In this document: in pieces, positions 49,415 to 59,240 of the stretch
Position numbering within the stretch: the stretch's first letter is position 1
Layout: each line of letters begins with the position of its first letter
Source of the DNA: Staphylococcus xylosus NJ
GTDB taxonomy: Bacteria; Bacillota; Bacilli; Staphylococcales; Staphylococcaceae
DNA length: 64,000 nucleotides
Direction of reading: 5' to 3'
Assembly (NCBI RefSeq): GCF_000338275.1
Contig: NZ_ANMR01000043.1
Location: 310,001 to 374,000, forward strand
Notes under the pieces: model-generated
Told to the model about the DNA's origin: nothing
Database searches by the model: none
Seen by the model: only the letters and a program-made list of their open reading frames with translations
Position numbers and translations under genes: made by a program

Positions 49415-49429
49415 AATTTTCAGAATAGT
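49415..49429 (+). promoter_or_regulatory. CodY-like box upstream of tyrA
   Basis: AATTTTCAGAATAGT matches 13 of 15 positions of AATTTTCWGAAAATT, 22 nt before the tyrA start. Confidence 0.6.
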
Positions 49430-49744
49430 AATATTGTATAGTAGGTATTACTAATACGCAATACGTGATGAAATTTTTGCTTCACCACTAATGATATTTT
49501 ACGAACTTTAAAATCATGGTGATAATATTATTGGAAATGAATTGTTAGAGCTGACAATACGAAATATTACTTAACACAAATAGATAAGAAATGAATATGT
49601 AAAACATTAGAACATAAACCAAATAGAATTATGCTAAAGTAAGAGAAAGTAAACAATGTACAACGTAATAAATGATAAGGATAGTGATAATTTGTAAATA
49701 TGACTATTTACAATGATATTCAAAAAATAAAGGGAGTGTAAAAT
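49430..49744. other. Divergent intergenic region of tyrA
   Basis: About 315 AT-rich bases. No T-box, riboswitch or reading frame recognised; it must contain the two divergent promoters. Confidence 0.4.
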
Positions 49745-50671
49745 TTGAAAATAGAGAACATTTTAATTGCAGGTCCACACGAATTTGATTTTCAGCCATA
49801 TTTGAAACAGCTAGAGCAGTATAATTTACGTTTTAAATCGACCGATGTCATTTCGCAAGAGGATATGAACTGGGCAGATACATATGTAGGGTTTGCTCCT
49901 AATGAAAATTTTGAACCTTCTAAAGTCAAATGGGTGCACACATTTAATGCAGGTGTGAATAATTATTTAGCCATTTCTGGTTGGGACAATACACTGTTAA
50001 CTAGAACAATCAGTGATTTCGGAGAAAAAATGAGCGAATATTGCTTGAGTTATATATTAGCTGATTTACAATATCACTCCCAATTTAAAGCACAGCAAAA
50101 AGCTAAAGTTTGGTCTGTTAAATCACCAGGTTCATTGAAAGATCAAACCATAACAATACTAGGTACAGGTGAGATAGGCCAAAAGATTGCAGAAGTATTC
50201 TCAACATTTGGGGCGACTGTAAATGGCATTTCAAATAGTGGTCAAGATAAAGCCTATTTTAATCAAATAAGTAATATAGAAAATGCTCATACAATACTTG
50301 AACGCTCAAATTATATAATTAGTACCTTACCATTAACACAAGATACAGAAAAGCTATTAAATCAACATCACTTTAATTATTTAAACAATGCCTATTTTAT
50401 AAATGTAGGTAGAGGGAAAGTAGTTGATACGGATCACTTACTAGACGCTTTAAATGAAGGGAAATTAAGGCATGTTGTATTAGATGTCTTTGAGTCAGAA
50501 CCATTAACAGAGAACTCTGAGTTGTGGGAAAGGGAAGATGTTACGATTACGCCTCATATTTCAGCGTTAACAGATATCGATGATGCCATATCATGCTTTT
50601 GTAACACATTGAAAAAATTAGAAAATAATGAATCAGTATCTAATCAAGTTGATTTCAATAAAGGATACTAA
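49745..50671 (+). CDS. D-isomer-specific 2-hydroxyacid dehydrogenase
   Basis: 308-residue NAD(P)-dependent dehydrogenase. The Rossmann motif GTGEIGQKIAEVF is at about 139-151, and the catalytic Arg (NVGRGK), Glu (DVFESEPL) and His (TPHIS) are all present. The short form resembles GhrA/YhdE-type glyoxylate or hydroxypyruvate reductases; the substrate is not determined. Start is TTG at 49745, 9 nt from AAAGGGAG; no ATG fits. I do not recall this gene at the equivalent S. aureus position. Confidence 0.88.
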   Translation: MKIENILIAGPHEFDFQPYLKQLEQYNLRFKSTDVISQEDMNWADTYVGFAPNENFEPSKVKWVHTFNAGVNNYLAISGWDNTLLTRTISDFGEKMSEYCLSYILADLQYHSQFKAQQKAKVWSVKSPGSLKDQTITILGTGEIGQKIAEVFSTFGATVNGISNSGQDKAYFNQISNIENAHTILERSNYIISTLPLTQDTEKLLNQHHFNYLNNAYFINVGRGKVVDTDHLLDALNEGKLRHVVLDVFESEPLTENSELWEREDVTITPHISALTDIDDAISCFCNTLKKLENNESVSNQVDFNKGY

Positions 50672-50790
50672 ATTTAATTAAAAATTAAACAAGTTTATTT
50701 TAGTTATAACTGTTAAGGATTTTCGTACAATTATACCAATTTTCGAAGATAAAAGTTAAAATAGACTTACATATATTAGGAGGGGATTGC

Positions 50791-51825
50791 ATGACTGAAT
50801 CAATTTTTACCACAATTCAAGCATTAACAGAAATTAATAGCCCATCAGGACACGCAGAAAAGGCAATTAATTACGTTAAAGATGAAGTTGAACATTTAGG
50901 TTATACAACAACACTGACGAACAAAGGGGCATTATTAATCATTGTAAAAGGTGAGAACGATGAAGCACAAAAATGTATCACTGCACATGTTGATACGCTT
51001 GGCGCTATGGTAAAAGAAATTAAAGAAGATGGCAGATTAGCCTTGGATTTAATTGGTGGTTTTAGTTATAACGCTATTGAAGGAGAATATTGTGAAATAG
51101 AAACTTCATCAGGCCAAACTTTTACCGGTACCATCTGTTTACACGAGACGAGTGTACATGTGTATAGAAATAATGACGACATATCAAGAAATGTTGAACA
51201 TATGGAAGTCAGATTAGATGAAAAGGTAATGTCAAAAGAAGATACTGAAAGTTTAGGTATAGAAGTAGGAGACTTTATAAGTTTTGATTCAAGAACTCAA
51301 ATCACACCATCAGGATTTATAAAATCCCGTCATTTAGATGATAAGGCAAGTGTTGCAATGATTATAGAGTTTTTAAAAACAATTAACAACGAAAACTTAA
51401 CACTACCTCATACTACACAATTCTATATTTCAAACAATGAAGAAATTGGTTATGGGGCAAATGCTTCAATCTCACCCAAAATTGTTGATTTTATAGCATT
51501 TGATATGGGGGCTTTAGGTGATGGTCAAGCATCCGATGAATATACAGTATCGATTTGCGCGAAGGATGCATCAGGACCTTATCATAAGGCATTACGTGAA
51601 CAATTAGTTAATTTATGCCAACTTAATAATATCCCATATAAAGTAGATATTTATCCATATTATGGGTCAGATGCCTCTGCAGCATTAAAGGCAGGCGCTG
51701 ATATCAGACATGGTTTGTTTGGTGCAGGCATTGAATCTTCACATGCACTAGAGCGTACGCATATAGATTCTTTAAAAGCAACTCAAGCACTACTTCATGC
51801 ATATTGTTTAGCTCCTATACAATAA
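50791..51825 (+). CDS. M42 family metallopeptidase
   Basis: 344-residue cobalt/zinc aminopeptidase of the glutamyl aminopeptidase/FrvX group. Metal and catalytic residues are seen in TAHVDTLGAM, SRHLDDKAS, SNNEEIGYGAN and FDMGALG, with the last metal ligand His in GIESSHALERTH. Cytosolic, trims peptides from the N-terminus in known relatives. AGGAGGGG precedes the ATG. A homologue lies just upstream of the trp genes in S. aureus. Confidence 0.92.
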   Translation: MTESIFTTIQALTEINSPSGHAEKAINYVKDEVEHLGYTTTLTNKGALLIIVKGENDEAQKCITAHVDTLGAMVKEIKEDGRLALDLIGGFSYNAIEGEYCEIETSSGQTFTGTICLHETSVHVYRNNDDISRNVEHMEVRLDEKVMSKEDTESLGIEVGDFISFDSRTQITPSGFIKSRHLDDKASVAMIIEFLKTINNENLTLPHTTQFYISNNEEIGYGANASISPKIVDFIAFDMGALGDGQASDEYTVSICAKDASGPYHKALREQLVNLCQLNNIPYKVDIYPYYGSDASAALKAGADIRHGLFGAGIESSHALERTHIDSLKATQALLHAYCLAPIQ

Positions 51826-51940
51826 TGATGATATAAAAAGTCTTGTTATGAAACTTATAGAAGGCTATAAGTAAATTATTAGCAAAGATTATATTAAAAT
51901 TTACTTTTCATTTTTTAAATAGTAAGGAGCTTGATTTGTC

Positions 51941-52207
51941 ATGAATAATTTAGCAATACTATCACCAGCAATATTTTATGCGGTGTTATTAGCAATTCAA
52001 TATTTTTTATCTAGAACAGGAAATAAAATGGTGGGGGCAATCGTGCCTGTTATATTTGTAATCGTTCTTATTTATTTATATTTAACAGAAAAGCTGGGGT
52101 TAAATATATGGGGAGCTATAATATTTGGCTTTATAGGATTGTTGTTTCTACTTGGCCAATGGGATAGCGCACAAAAAGATAAAAAGAAAAAAATGGAAAA
52201 GAATTAG
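51941..52207 (+). CDS. Small membrane protein of unknown function
   Basis: 88 residues with three hydrophobic segments (about 5-23, 30-49, 56-75) and a lysine-rich cytoplasmic tail (KDKKKKMEKN). AGTAAGGAGC lies before the ATG. No family recognised. It may be co-transcribed with the peptidase gene, 115 nt upstream, and ends at a good terminator. Confidence 0.75.
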   Translation: MNNLAILSPAIFYAVLLAIQYFLSRTGNKMVGAIVPVIFVIVLIYLYLTEKLGLNIWGAIIFGFIGLLFLLGQWDSAQKDKKKKMEKN

Positions 52208-52309
52208 ATAAGATAGAAGGAAAAGACTTAATTTAATTTGAAATATGAGTAATTATTGATAATAAACATACGCACAAAGTTCATATGATTTATTGCTACA
52301 ATTTACACA

Positions 52310-52348
52310 AAAAGACCACGCCTTATATAGGTGGTGGTCTTTAATTTT
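52310..52348. terminator. Terminator of the small membrane protein gene
   Basis: AAAGACCACGCC pairs with GGTGGTGGTCTTT around TTATATA, then AATTTTAT. Confidence 0.8.
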
Positions 52349-52497
52349 ATCTTAAAAATAGTATTTAGAAATAATGGTTTATATTAAGTAGAAATGATTT
52401 GTTAAAATATGAGTTTTTTATTAAAGATATTTTAAAATTTCATATTAACAATCTCAATTTATCTAAGGATTCATATATGCAATCTCTTAATATAAAA

Positions 52498-54000
52498 TTA
52501 TAAGTTATAGCCTATTGAGCTAAATAACTGTTTATAATTATTTTTGGCGCTATCAAAAGTTAATTCAGGTTTCGTTTTAACATTGGTTAATGGATTTTCA
52601 ATAATATCTATCATATATTTAGTTAATTGTTCTATATTGTTTTTTTCTACAAGGTAGCCATTTTTACCATGATTAATTATTTCAGAGGGTCCGTACTTTA
52701 CATCGTATGAAATGACAGGGCACCCCACATTTATACTTTCCATTACAGACAGGCCGAATCCTTCAAAGGAGCTTGTTAACAGTGAAGCCTTAGATTTCTG
52801 AAATTCGTATGAGGGATCATTTGTAAAACCATGAATATGCACCTTGTTTTGGATGCCAAGATCGAATATCAAATTCTCAATTACTGAAACTTGACCAAAT
52901 TCGCCTCGTCCATAAATATCCAATGAAGTATTGTAACCACTTTCTAAAAACTTAGAATATGCTTTTAGTATATGATCAATTTGTTTCTCTTCAGCAATTC
53001 TTCCTATAAACACAAACCTATCTTCTTTCACTACATTATTAGAATATGGATTAGAGTTTATAAAGTGGGGTATTACAGAAATTTTTTCTGAGCTAATATT
53101 GCTAACGTTTTGTATATCATTTTTTTGTTTATTAGTTAAAAGTAAATATTTAGATACTTTATGATGGTTTTCTAGTGCAAATTTATAGGATTGTTCAACC
53201 TTATCAGCATTCATGTGACTACTGTGGAAAACAAGTATATTCTTAGTGTTGATTTTTTTGTTGAGTAATGGTTTATCAAGTAATCTAGCATCACAAAACA
53301 CTGTATCATTTTCACTGAATTTGTTATCAAAATAATACTGGAATAATTGTTTTTCAGTTTTAAATGTTTTGTGTGGCCGATCGTCCTTATAAGTTTGTAT
53401 TTGAATTACATTGTTAGCATCATTATCTTCAAAGAATTTCTTACAATAAATTATTTCATTTGCATCAAAAAATTCTTCGGCAATTTTTTTATAACTATTA
53501 GGAGAGTAGTAGATTTTTTTATGTAATACTCCATAATTGTTATATTGCCAACGCTGAATTCTCTTCTTACTAATAGGAGACATAAAGTCTTCAAACTCTA
53601 ATATATTACTGTCTTTAAAATATCTTCTATATAAAACATATGAATCGTCACTATCGTAGTAACGTACAATATTATTAGTTTTCCCAAACTTATATTTCAA
53701 ATCGTTCATTTCAAGTGGAGTTTCTATATATTTGATTTTCTTTAGTATTTTGCTTCGAGGTGATGTTAGTAACTCATAATTTGCTAACCAATCGTATATA
53801 TTTTCATATTTTATGTTTTCAGTGACTTTCTCTTCTTTAAAAAAACTTTCATATACATCATTATAATTAGGATTGTAATTGGTAGTTAATATTGTGGAAG
53901 GGAGACCTAATTCTTCATCTAAAAATTTTGTTCTTCCCAATAAAGATTTTGTTCTTCCGCCGTGCACTGGAGGAAGTGTACTTGTAACTGTATATATCAT
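52498..54000 (-). CDS. TagE-like teichoic acid glycosyltransferase (GT4)
   Basis: 500-residue GT-B enzyme. The N-terminus MIYTVTSTLPPVHGGRTKSLL resembles the acceptor-side start of TagE/TarM proteins, followed by a roughly 170-residue DUF1975-like insertion (about 60-190) typical of the group. The C-terminal GT4 domain has FVFIGRIAEEKQIDHILKAY and the EX7E motif in SSFEGFGLSVMESI. It probably puts alpha-glucose or GlcNAc on polyglycerol- or polyribitol-phosphate wall teichoic acid. It is very AT-rich, stands alone in minus orientation and lacks other tag genes, which suggests acquisition. Confidence 0.85.
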   Translation of the reverse strand: MIYTVTSTLPPVHGGRTKSLLGRTKFLDEELGLPSTILTTNYNPNYNDVYESFFKEEKVTENIKYENIYDWLANYELLTSPRSKILKKIKYIETPLEMNDLKYKFGKTNNIVRYYDSDDSYVLYRRYFKDSNILEFEDFMSPISKKRIQRWQYNNYGVLHKKIYYSPNSYKKIAEEFFDANEIIYCKKFFEDNDANNVIQIQTYKDDRPHKTFKTEKQLFQYYFDNKFSENDTVFCDARLLDKPLLNKKINTKNILVFHSSHMNADKVEQSYKFALENHHKVSKYLLLTNKQKNDIQNVSNISSEKISVIPHFINSNPYSNNVVKEDRFVFIGRIAEEKQIDHILKAYSKFLESGYNTSLDIYGRGEFGQVSVIENLIFDLGIQNKVHIHGFTNDPSYEFQKSKASLLTSSFEGFGLSVMESINVGCPVISYDVKYGPSEIINHGKNGYLVEKNNIEQLTKYMIDIIENPLTNVKTKPELTFDSAKNNYKQLFSSIGYNL

Positions 54001-54742
54001 TATTTTAAACTCCTTAAATAATAAGAACCCCGTTTAATCAAGATAATTTTATATTATGAACAATATAAAATTTAACATAATGCTTCGATTCGAGGCTTTA
54101 ATTTCCCTTTAGTAATAGTAAACAGTATTTTCTATGTTTTGCCTTGTAGAATTTTTAATTAATCATCGTTAAATTTACTTTATAGAAATTTTTCTTTTAT
54201 AAGAACCTCCTTTATGTTTTGAAATAAATAAACAACACATTCATATCATATTTTTATTCTAATGAATTAAATAAAATTCAACTTCCCAGTAAGAATGAAA
54301 TATATTATGTATTCATATTAGCAAATAATATAAGTATTTAGTATAAAAATTGCACAATTTATAAATTAATTTTGTTTATTGTGCTTGGAAAGTAATATTT
54401 TTAAACAGATTGTCCAATGCAAATTGAATAAATGAATTTAGTGAAATAATGTTTCACTAGAGTGAGGTTATTAAAAAAGGATTGAATAATATAAGGAGTT
54501 ATACAAAAAGTATACAATTTTTCGTATATGTGTAATTCGTAGTTTAATGAAATTAAGTGTTGTAGTGGAACTATCATAAAATACATCAAATTATTTAACT
54601 TGTAAGCGTTATAGTTATTTAATTATATTAAATTATAGTATTTTGAAATGGAGTATTTGGCACTGCCTTTACAACAGCAGTTAATAATGTGAAGCAAATT
54701 GTTTATAACGATTTCTAGTCGAAGAGGGGGGGATGAATAAAT
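54001..54742. other. Gene-free AT-rich desert
   Basis: About 740 nt between the glycosyltransferase and the GNAT gene. No convincing frame on either strand. One perfect dyad, TAGTGAAA-TAATG-TTTCACTA, is at 54439-54459. Compatible with decayed accessory DNA. Confidence 0.5.
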
Positions 54743-55213
54743 ATGTACTTTAAGGAAGCAACGATTTCTGATGCACCTATAATTCATAAGTTGATGATTA
54801 AAGCATTTTCAGAATACAAAAATGATAAAATGCCGTCTAGCGCTTTAGAAGAAACAGAGAGCAATATTGCTAAAGCGTTATCGCAAGAAGGAGAAAAAGC
54901 TTTAATTGCATATGAGTCAGATGAGCCAGTGGCAATGGTTAGATTTAAAATAGAACAATATAAAATGAATTTTTATCGTCTATCTGTAAATCCTCTATAC
55001 CAAGGAAAAGGTGTAGGAAAGCATTTGTTAAAGTCATTAGAACTATATGCAAAAAATGAAGATATATCAGAAATTATATGCAAAGTTCGTATGAATATAA
55101 AAAGAAATGTTAGTCTTTATAAAGATATAGGTTATTCTATATTTGATTATTATACTATTGATAAGCCAAATAAGAAGTCATTACATATTGTATCTATGAA
55201 GAAATTTATCTAA
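54743..55213 (+). CDS. GNAT family N-acetyltransferase
   Basis: 156-residue GCN5-related acetyltransferase. The acetyl-CoA pyrophosphate loop is in LSVNPLYQGKGVGKHLLKSLE at about 86-106 (Q/RxxGxG/A type), with the preceding beta-bulge and the C-terminal NVSLYKDIGYSIFDYY. The substrate is unknown. GAGGGGGG precedes the ATG; an ATG at 54733 in another frame stops after six codons. Lies in the accessory stretch. Confidence 0.88.
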   Translation: MYFKEATISDAPIIHKLMIKAFSEYKNDKMPSSALEETESNIAKALSQEGEKALIAYESDEPVAMVRFKIEQYKMNFYRLSVNPLYQGKGVGKHLLKSLELYAKNEDISEIICKVRMNIKRNVSLYKDIGYSIFDYYTIDKPNKKSLHIVSMKKFI

Positions 55214-55452
55214 GTATACACTGAAGGAATAATGCGAATTATTGTTTAAGCCAAAGAAAAGGTTAAAAATAAGTGAAATCAGAAATGAAATCATTACTTT
55301 TAAGATTATATTTCACGGTATATGACCACAGTTTTCACTTTAGTTATTGCATCTTACTATGATAGCTTTAAAATGGAGAGTAAGTAGTTAGAACGAATTA
55401 TAAATAAAATTTTGTTGTAAAAATGAAAATGCAATGTGGGAGAATATAAACT

Positions 55453-55665
55453 ATGAAAAAACCAAGTTTGAGGGCTATACTATTTACTATATTTTGGCTT
55501 TTAGTATTGTTATATGCTGCTTATGTAACATTTGCAGATCATAAGATACCATATCATCCAATCATATTCTTGATAATATTTGCAATAGGTGCAAATATTA
55601 TCAAGAAAGTAGCACCGAAAGATAATTATGAAAAATATCAAAATAACGAAGATAGATTACGATAA
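55453..55665 (+). CDS. Small membrane protein of unknown function
   Basis: 70 residues with two hydrophobic helices (about 9-27 and 36-52) joined by a short loop and a charged C-terminus (KKVAPKDNYEKYQNNEDR). GTGGGAG is about 10 nt before the ATG. No family recognised. Own unit between the GNAT gene and the trp leader. Confidence 0.65.
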   Translation: MKKPSLRAILFTIFWLLVLLYAAYVTFADHKIPYHPIIFLIIFAIGANIIKKVAPKDNYEKYQNNEDRLR

Positions 55666-55743
55666 AAGTTGTGAATATAAGGTTTTTAATAACTGACACA
55701 CCTTTGAAAACGACAGTGAAATTTATAGAATTAAATTTAAATG

Positions 55744-55772
55744 TTGACAAATTCGATTTATACTAGTAGGAT
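55744..55772 (+). promoter_or_regulatory. trp operon promoter
   Basis: TTGACA (55744-55749) and TAGGAT (55767-55772) are 17 nt apart, placing the transcript start near 55779, just ahead of the first T-box. Confidence 0.7.
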
Positions 55773-55789
55773 TTTACTTAATTACTAAT

Positions 55790-56001
55790 CGCAACAAAAG
55801 TTGCCATTTGAAAGATAACGTAGCAAATATGTGATGTAGCAATAAGAAAGCTAATGGTTGATGGAAATTAGCACTGCATATATTGTGAATTGGGCTTTTA
55901 AATGAAAATTAAATAGCAATTAAAGTGAACAATAAATTTGTTAACTAAGGTGGCACCACGGTAACGCGTCCTTACAGTATGCGTTAGTGTGGTGTTTTTT
56001 T
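55790..56001 (+). promoter_or_regulatory. Tryptophan T-box riboswitch 1
   Basis: Stem I apex GCTAAT...ATTAGC (55850-55872) encloses GGTTGATGG. The specifier loop GTGAATTGGGC has TGG (Trp) at 55891-55893. The T-box sequence AAGGTGGCACC is at 55947-55957, and the competing terminator CACCAC...GTGGTG plus seven T runs to 56001. Uncharged tRNA-Trp should allow read-through. Confidence 0.92.
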
Positions 56002-56029
56002 ATATTAAAATTGAACTGAATCGGAAGAC

Positions 56030-56238
56030 AAAATGAAGTAAGTGATGATTAGGTAGTTGCAGAAAGTTAGTGGTTGATGAGAACTAACACCTACATATAC
56101 TGAAATTGGGTTTTGTTGGATTAAAAATGAATAAACAAAGAGAGAGTAGATGATTTTTAATAAAATAGATATCTACTAATTTTAGGTGGTACCGCGCGTC
56201 AGCGTCCTTAAACATTGTTTAAGGATGCTGATTTTTTT
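56030..56238 (+). promoter_or_regulatory. Tryptophan T-box riboswitch 2
   Basis: Stem I apex GTTAGT...ACTAAC (56066-56088) encloses GGTTGATGAGA. The specifier TGG is at 56107-56109 in TGAAATTGGG. T-box AGGTGGTACCGCG is at 56184-56196, and the terminator CAGCGTCCTTAAAC / GTTTAAGGATGCTG with seven T ends at 56238. No promoter is visible between the two, so they act in series. Confidence 0.92.
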
Positions 56239-56255
56239 ATAAGGAGGAAAGTAAT

Positions 56256-57662
56256 ATGAAAGTACAATATCAAAAATTAAATGCTGAAGTTACCCCAGAA
56301 GCACTAGCAAGATTAAGAAATAATAAAATAATTCTAGAAAGTTCAGATCAATCTCAATTAAAAGGGCGTTATTCCATTGTCATATTCGACACGTATGGGG
56401 CTATTACTTTAGATAATGACGTAATGACTGTAGAAACACCAACCGGGATAAACATAGAACGTAACCAACCATATGACAAGATGAAGGAACTGATTGACCA
56501 ATACAAAACGGATATAGATGACGAAATATTGGCACAATTACCATTTATATCAGGGTTCGTAGGCTCATGTAGTTTTGATCTAGTGAGACATGAATTTCCG
56601 ATACTAAAGCAAATTGAATTAACAGACCATCCACAACACGATACGAAGTTTTATATGGTAGAGGATGTTTATATTTTTGATCATTATAAAGAGCACTTAT
56701 ATGTTATAGCGACAAACTTATTTTCCAATGACAATGACTCACAATTACAGGAACGTGTGCAAAGTCGTGTGGCAGAATTGCAAAAAATTAATATTTATCC
56801 AACACAAATCGAACATTCTTTAACAGAGAAGGAAATAAAATCTAATATGGCACCAACACAATTTATTAAAACGGTTGAACATATGAAAACACTTATCCAA
56901 CAAGGAGACATGTTCCAAGTAGTACCATCGATTATTTATAGCTACGAACACTTTTTTGGACAACAGCTACAACAATTGTCGTATCAACTTTATCAAAATC
57001 TCAAACGGCAAAATCCAAGTCCATATATGTATTATATGAATATGGATGAAACTATTATTGTTGGAAGTTCGCCTGAGAGTTTTGTAAAGGTACAAGGTGA
57101 AACGGTAATCACTAATCCAATTGCTGGAACAATTAAAAGAGGTGCTACCGAAGATGAGGATAAATTAAATGAAACGCAGTTGAAAAATGATGATAAAGAA
57201 TTAAGTGAACATAGTATGTTAGTTGATTTAGGACGCAATGATATTCATAGAGTAAGTCAAACAGGAACGTCAAAAATCCAAAAACTAATGACAATCGAAC
57301 GCTATGAACATGTAATGCACATCGTGAGTGAAGTAACTGGCAAATTAAAAAATAATTATTCTCCAATGACTGTAATTGCGAGTTTATTGCCAACAGGCAC
57401 GGTTTCGGGTGCACCAAAACTCAGAGCGATTCAACGTATCTATGAATCACAACCACATAAGCGTGGCGTTTATAGTGGGGGTATTGGTTATATTAATTGT
57501 AATCATGATTTAGATTTTGCATTAGCAATAAGAACAATGATGATTGATGAGACGCATGTGAATGTTCAAGCAGGCTGCGGTGTGGTATTTGACTCTATAC
57601 CTGAAAAAGAGCTTGAAGAAACGAAGTTGAAAGCAAAAAGTTTATTGGAGGTATCACCATGA
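56256..57662 (+). CDS. trpE: Anthranilate synthase component I
   Basis: 468-residue chorismate-using enzyme, first step of tryptophan synthesis. The chorismate domain shows NPSPYMYYM, GSSPESFVKV, NPIAGTIKRG, ELSEHSMLVDLGRND and SGAPKLRAIQRI. The tryptophan-binding LESSD motif is present near residue 28 (KIILESSDQS), so feedback inhibition is expected. AAGGAGGAA precedes the ATG. Overlaps trpG by 4 nt. Controlled by the two upstream T-boxes. Confidence 0.96.
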   Translation: MKVQYQKLNAEVTPEALARLRNNKIILESSDQSQLKGRYSIVIFDTYGAITLDNDVMTVETPTGINIERNQPYDKMKELIDQYKTDIDDEILAQLPFISGFVGSCSFDLVRHEFPILKQIELTDHPQHDTKFYMVEDVYIFDHYKEHLYVIATNLFSNDNDSQLQERVQSRVAELQKINIYPTQIEHSLTEKEIKSNMAPTQFIKTVEHMKTLIQQGDMFQVVPSIIYSYEHFFGQQLQQLSYQLYQNLKRQNPSPYMYYMNMDETIIVGSSPESFVKVQGETVITNPIAGTIKRGATEDEDKLNETQLKNDDKELSEHSMLVDLGRNDIHRVSQTGTSKIQKLMTIERYEHVMHIVSEVTGKLKNNYSPMTVIASLLPTGTVSGAPKLRAIQRIYESQPHKRGVYSGGIGYINCNHDLDFALAIRTMMIDETHVNVQAGCGVVFDSIPEKELEETKLKAKSLLEVSP

Positions 57663-58255
57663 TATTAATTGTCGATAACTATGATTCTTTTACTTATAAT
57701 TTAGTGAATATGATAGCACAGCACAAAGAAGTGATTATTAAGTATCCAGATGACCCCAGTATATATAATTTAGATGTTGAAGGCATAGTAATATCACCAG
57801 GTCCTGGGCATCCATTAGATACAGATAATTTAATAAATATTATTAAGCACTATGAAAATAAACCTATATTAGGTGTGTGCTTGGGTGCGCAAGCGTTAAC
57901 TTGTTATCATAATGGGGATGTAATCCAAAGTGAAAATATTATGCATGGTAAAAAAGATCAAATGCAAATCATAAAAGAGACAAAGTTATATAGTGATATT
58001 CCAGAATATTCTGAAATAATGAGATACCATTCACTTATTAGTAATCCACAAACGATGCCTAAATCTTTAGCAATTACAGCAAAAACGAATGATTGTATTC
58101 AATCATTCGAACATTTACAGTTATTACATTTCGGTATTCAATATCATCCTGAATCATTTGCAACTGAATTTGGAGAACAAATTATTAAAAACTTTTTAAA
58201 TATAGTAGAGGAGGTTGAAAATCATGGAATTACAAACATTACTCAATCAATATAA
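57659..58255 (+). CDS. trpG: Anthranilate synthase component II
   Basis: 198-residue class I glutamine amidotransferase giving ammonia to TrpE. The triad is Cys74 (GVCLGAQAL) with His and Glu in QYHPESF; the oxyanion strand is ISPGPGHP. The ATG overlaps the trpE stop, with GGAGG in the trpE end. Its 3' end overlaps trpD by 32 nt. Confidence 0.96.
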   Translation: MILIVDNYDSFTYNLVNMIAQHKEVIIKYPDDPSIYNLDVEGIVISPGPGHPLDTDNLINIIKHYENKPILGVCLGAQALTCYHNGDVIQSENIMHGKKDQMQIIKETKLYSDIPEYSEIMRYHSLISNPQTMPKSLAITAKTNDCIQSFEHLQLLHFGIQYHPESFATEFGEQIIKNFLNIVEEVENHGITNITQSI

Positions 58256-59240
58256 ACCACTAAATCAACGACAAATGAATGCGTTTATTGAGTTACTTAT
58301 TTCTGAAGATGTGAAAGATGAAGTGAAAATAGAATATTTAACTTCGTTTTCTGAAAAAGAAATTACACAAGAAGAATTAACATACATTGCTAAAAGTTTG
58401 ATACATTCTATGTATGATCAACAGCCTTACTATCCAAATAGTATGTGTGTTTGCGGTACTGGTGGAGATAAATCTAATAGTTTCAATATTTCAACCACTG
58501 TCTCCTTTATAATCGCAAGTGCCAAGGTTCCAGTTATTAAACATGGTAATAAGAGTGTTACGTCATCATCAGGAAGTACAGATTTACTCAATGCGATGCA
58601 AATTCAAACTACTTCTGTAGAACAGACACCGTGTCAATTAGCCGATACAGGTTTAGCGTTTTTGAGTGCGACAGAAACATATCCAATTATGAAGCAAATA
58701 CAACCTATAAGAAAACATATGAGTAATCCAACGATTTTTAATATAACAGGACCGATGATAAATCCATTTAAATTAGATTATCAGGTTATGGGTGTGTATG
58801 AAACTTCAAAATTAGACAAAATTGCTCAAACGTTAGCAGATTTAGGGCGTAAAAAAGCAATTGTAGTGTATGGGGCTAATGGTATGGATGAAGCAACTTT
58901 GTCTGGAGACAATATTATATATGAAGTGAACGCAAATGATAGTGTTAAAACTTACACTTTAAATGCTAACAATGTTGGACTAGATTATGCGCCAAATGAA
59001 GAATTAATCGGTGGTACACCAGCTGAAAATTTAGAAATAACTAAAAATATTCTAAATGGAACAGATCGCAGTGCTAAAAGAGATGTCGTTGTATTGAATG
59101 CTGGTATTGCACTATATGTATCAGAGCAAGTGAGTACAATTCAAGAAGGCGTAAGTAAAGCACAGAGATTGATTGATGAAGGTGAAGCATTGGCACAATA
59201 TAACAAAATGGGAGGAAAAACGTATGACTATATTGGATGA
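58224..59240 (+). CDS. trpD: Anthranilate phosphoribosyltransferase
   Basis: 338-residue enzyme adding phosphoribose from PRPP to anthranilate. The diphosphate-binding [15 protein letters not shown] and the [17 protein letters not shown] segments are intact. The ATG at 58224 lies inside the trpG end, 8 nt from GAGGAGG. Its own 3' end overlaps trpC by 17 nt. Confidence 0.95.
   Translation: MELQTLLNQYKPLNQRQMNAFIELLISEDVKDEVKIEYLTSFSEKEITQEELTYIAKSLIHSMYDQQPYYPNSMCVCGTGGDKSNSFNISTTVSFIIASAKVPVIKHGNKSVTSSSGSTDLLNAMQIQTTSVEQTPCQLADTGLAFLSATETYPIMKQIQPIRKHMSNPTIFNITGPMINPFKLDYQVMGVYETSKLDKIAQTLADLGRKKAIVVYGANGMDEATLSGDNIIYEVNANDSVKTYTLNANNVGLDYAPNEELIGGTPAENLEITKNILNGTDRSAKRDVVVLNAGIALYVSEQVSTIQEGVSKAQRLIDEGEALAQYNKMGGKTYDYIG

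Noticed and set aside
54401-54589. 62-codon minus-strand frame in the AT-rich desert
   Set aside because: No ribosome site or recognisable sequence.
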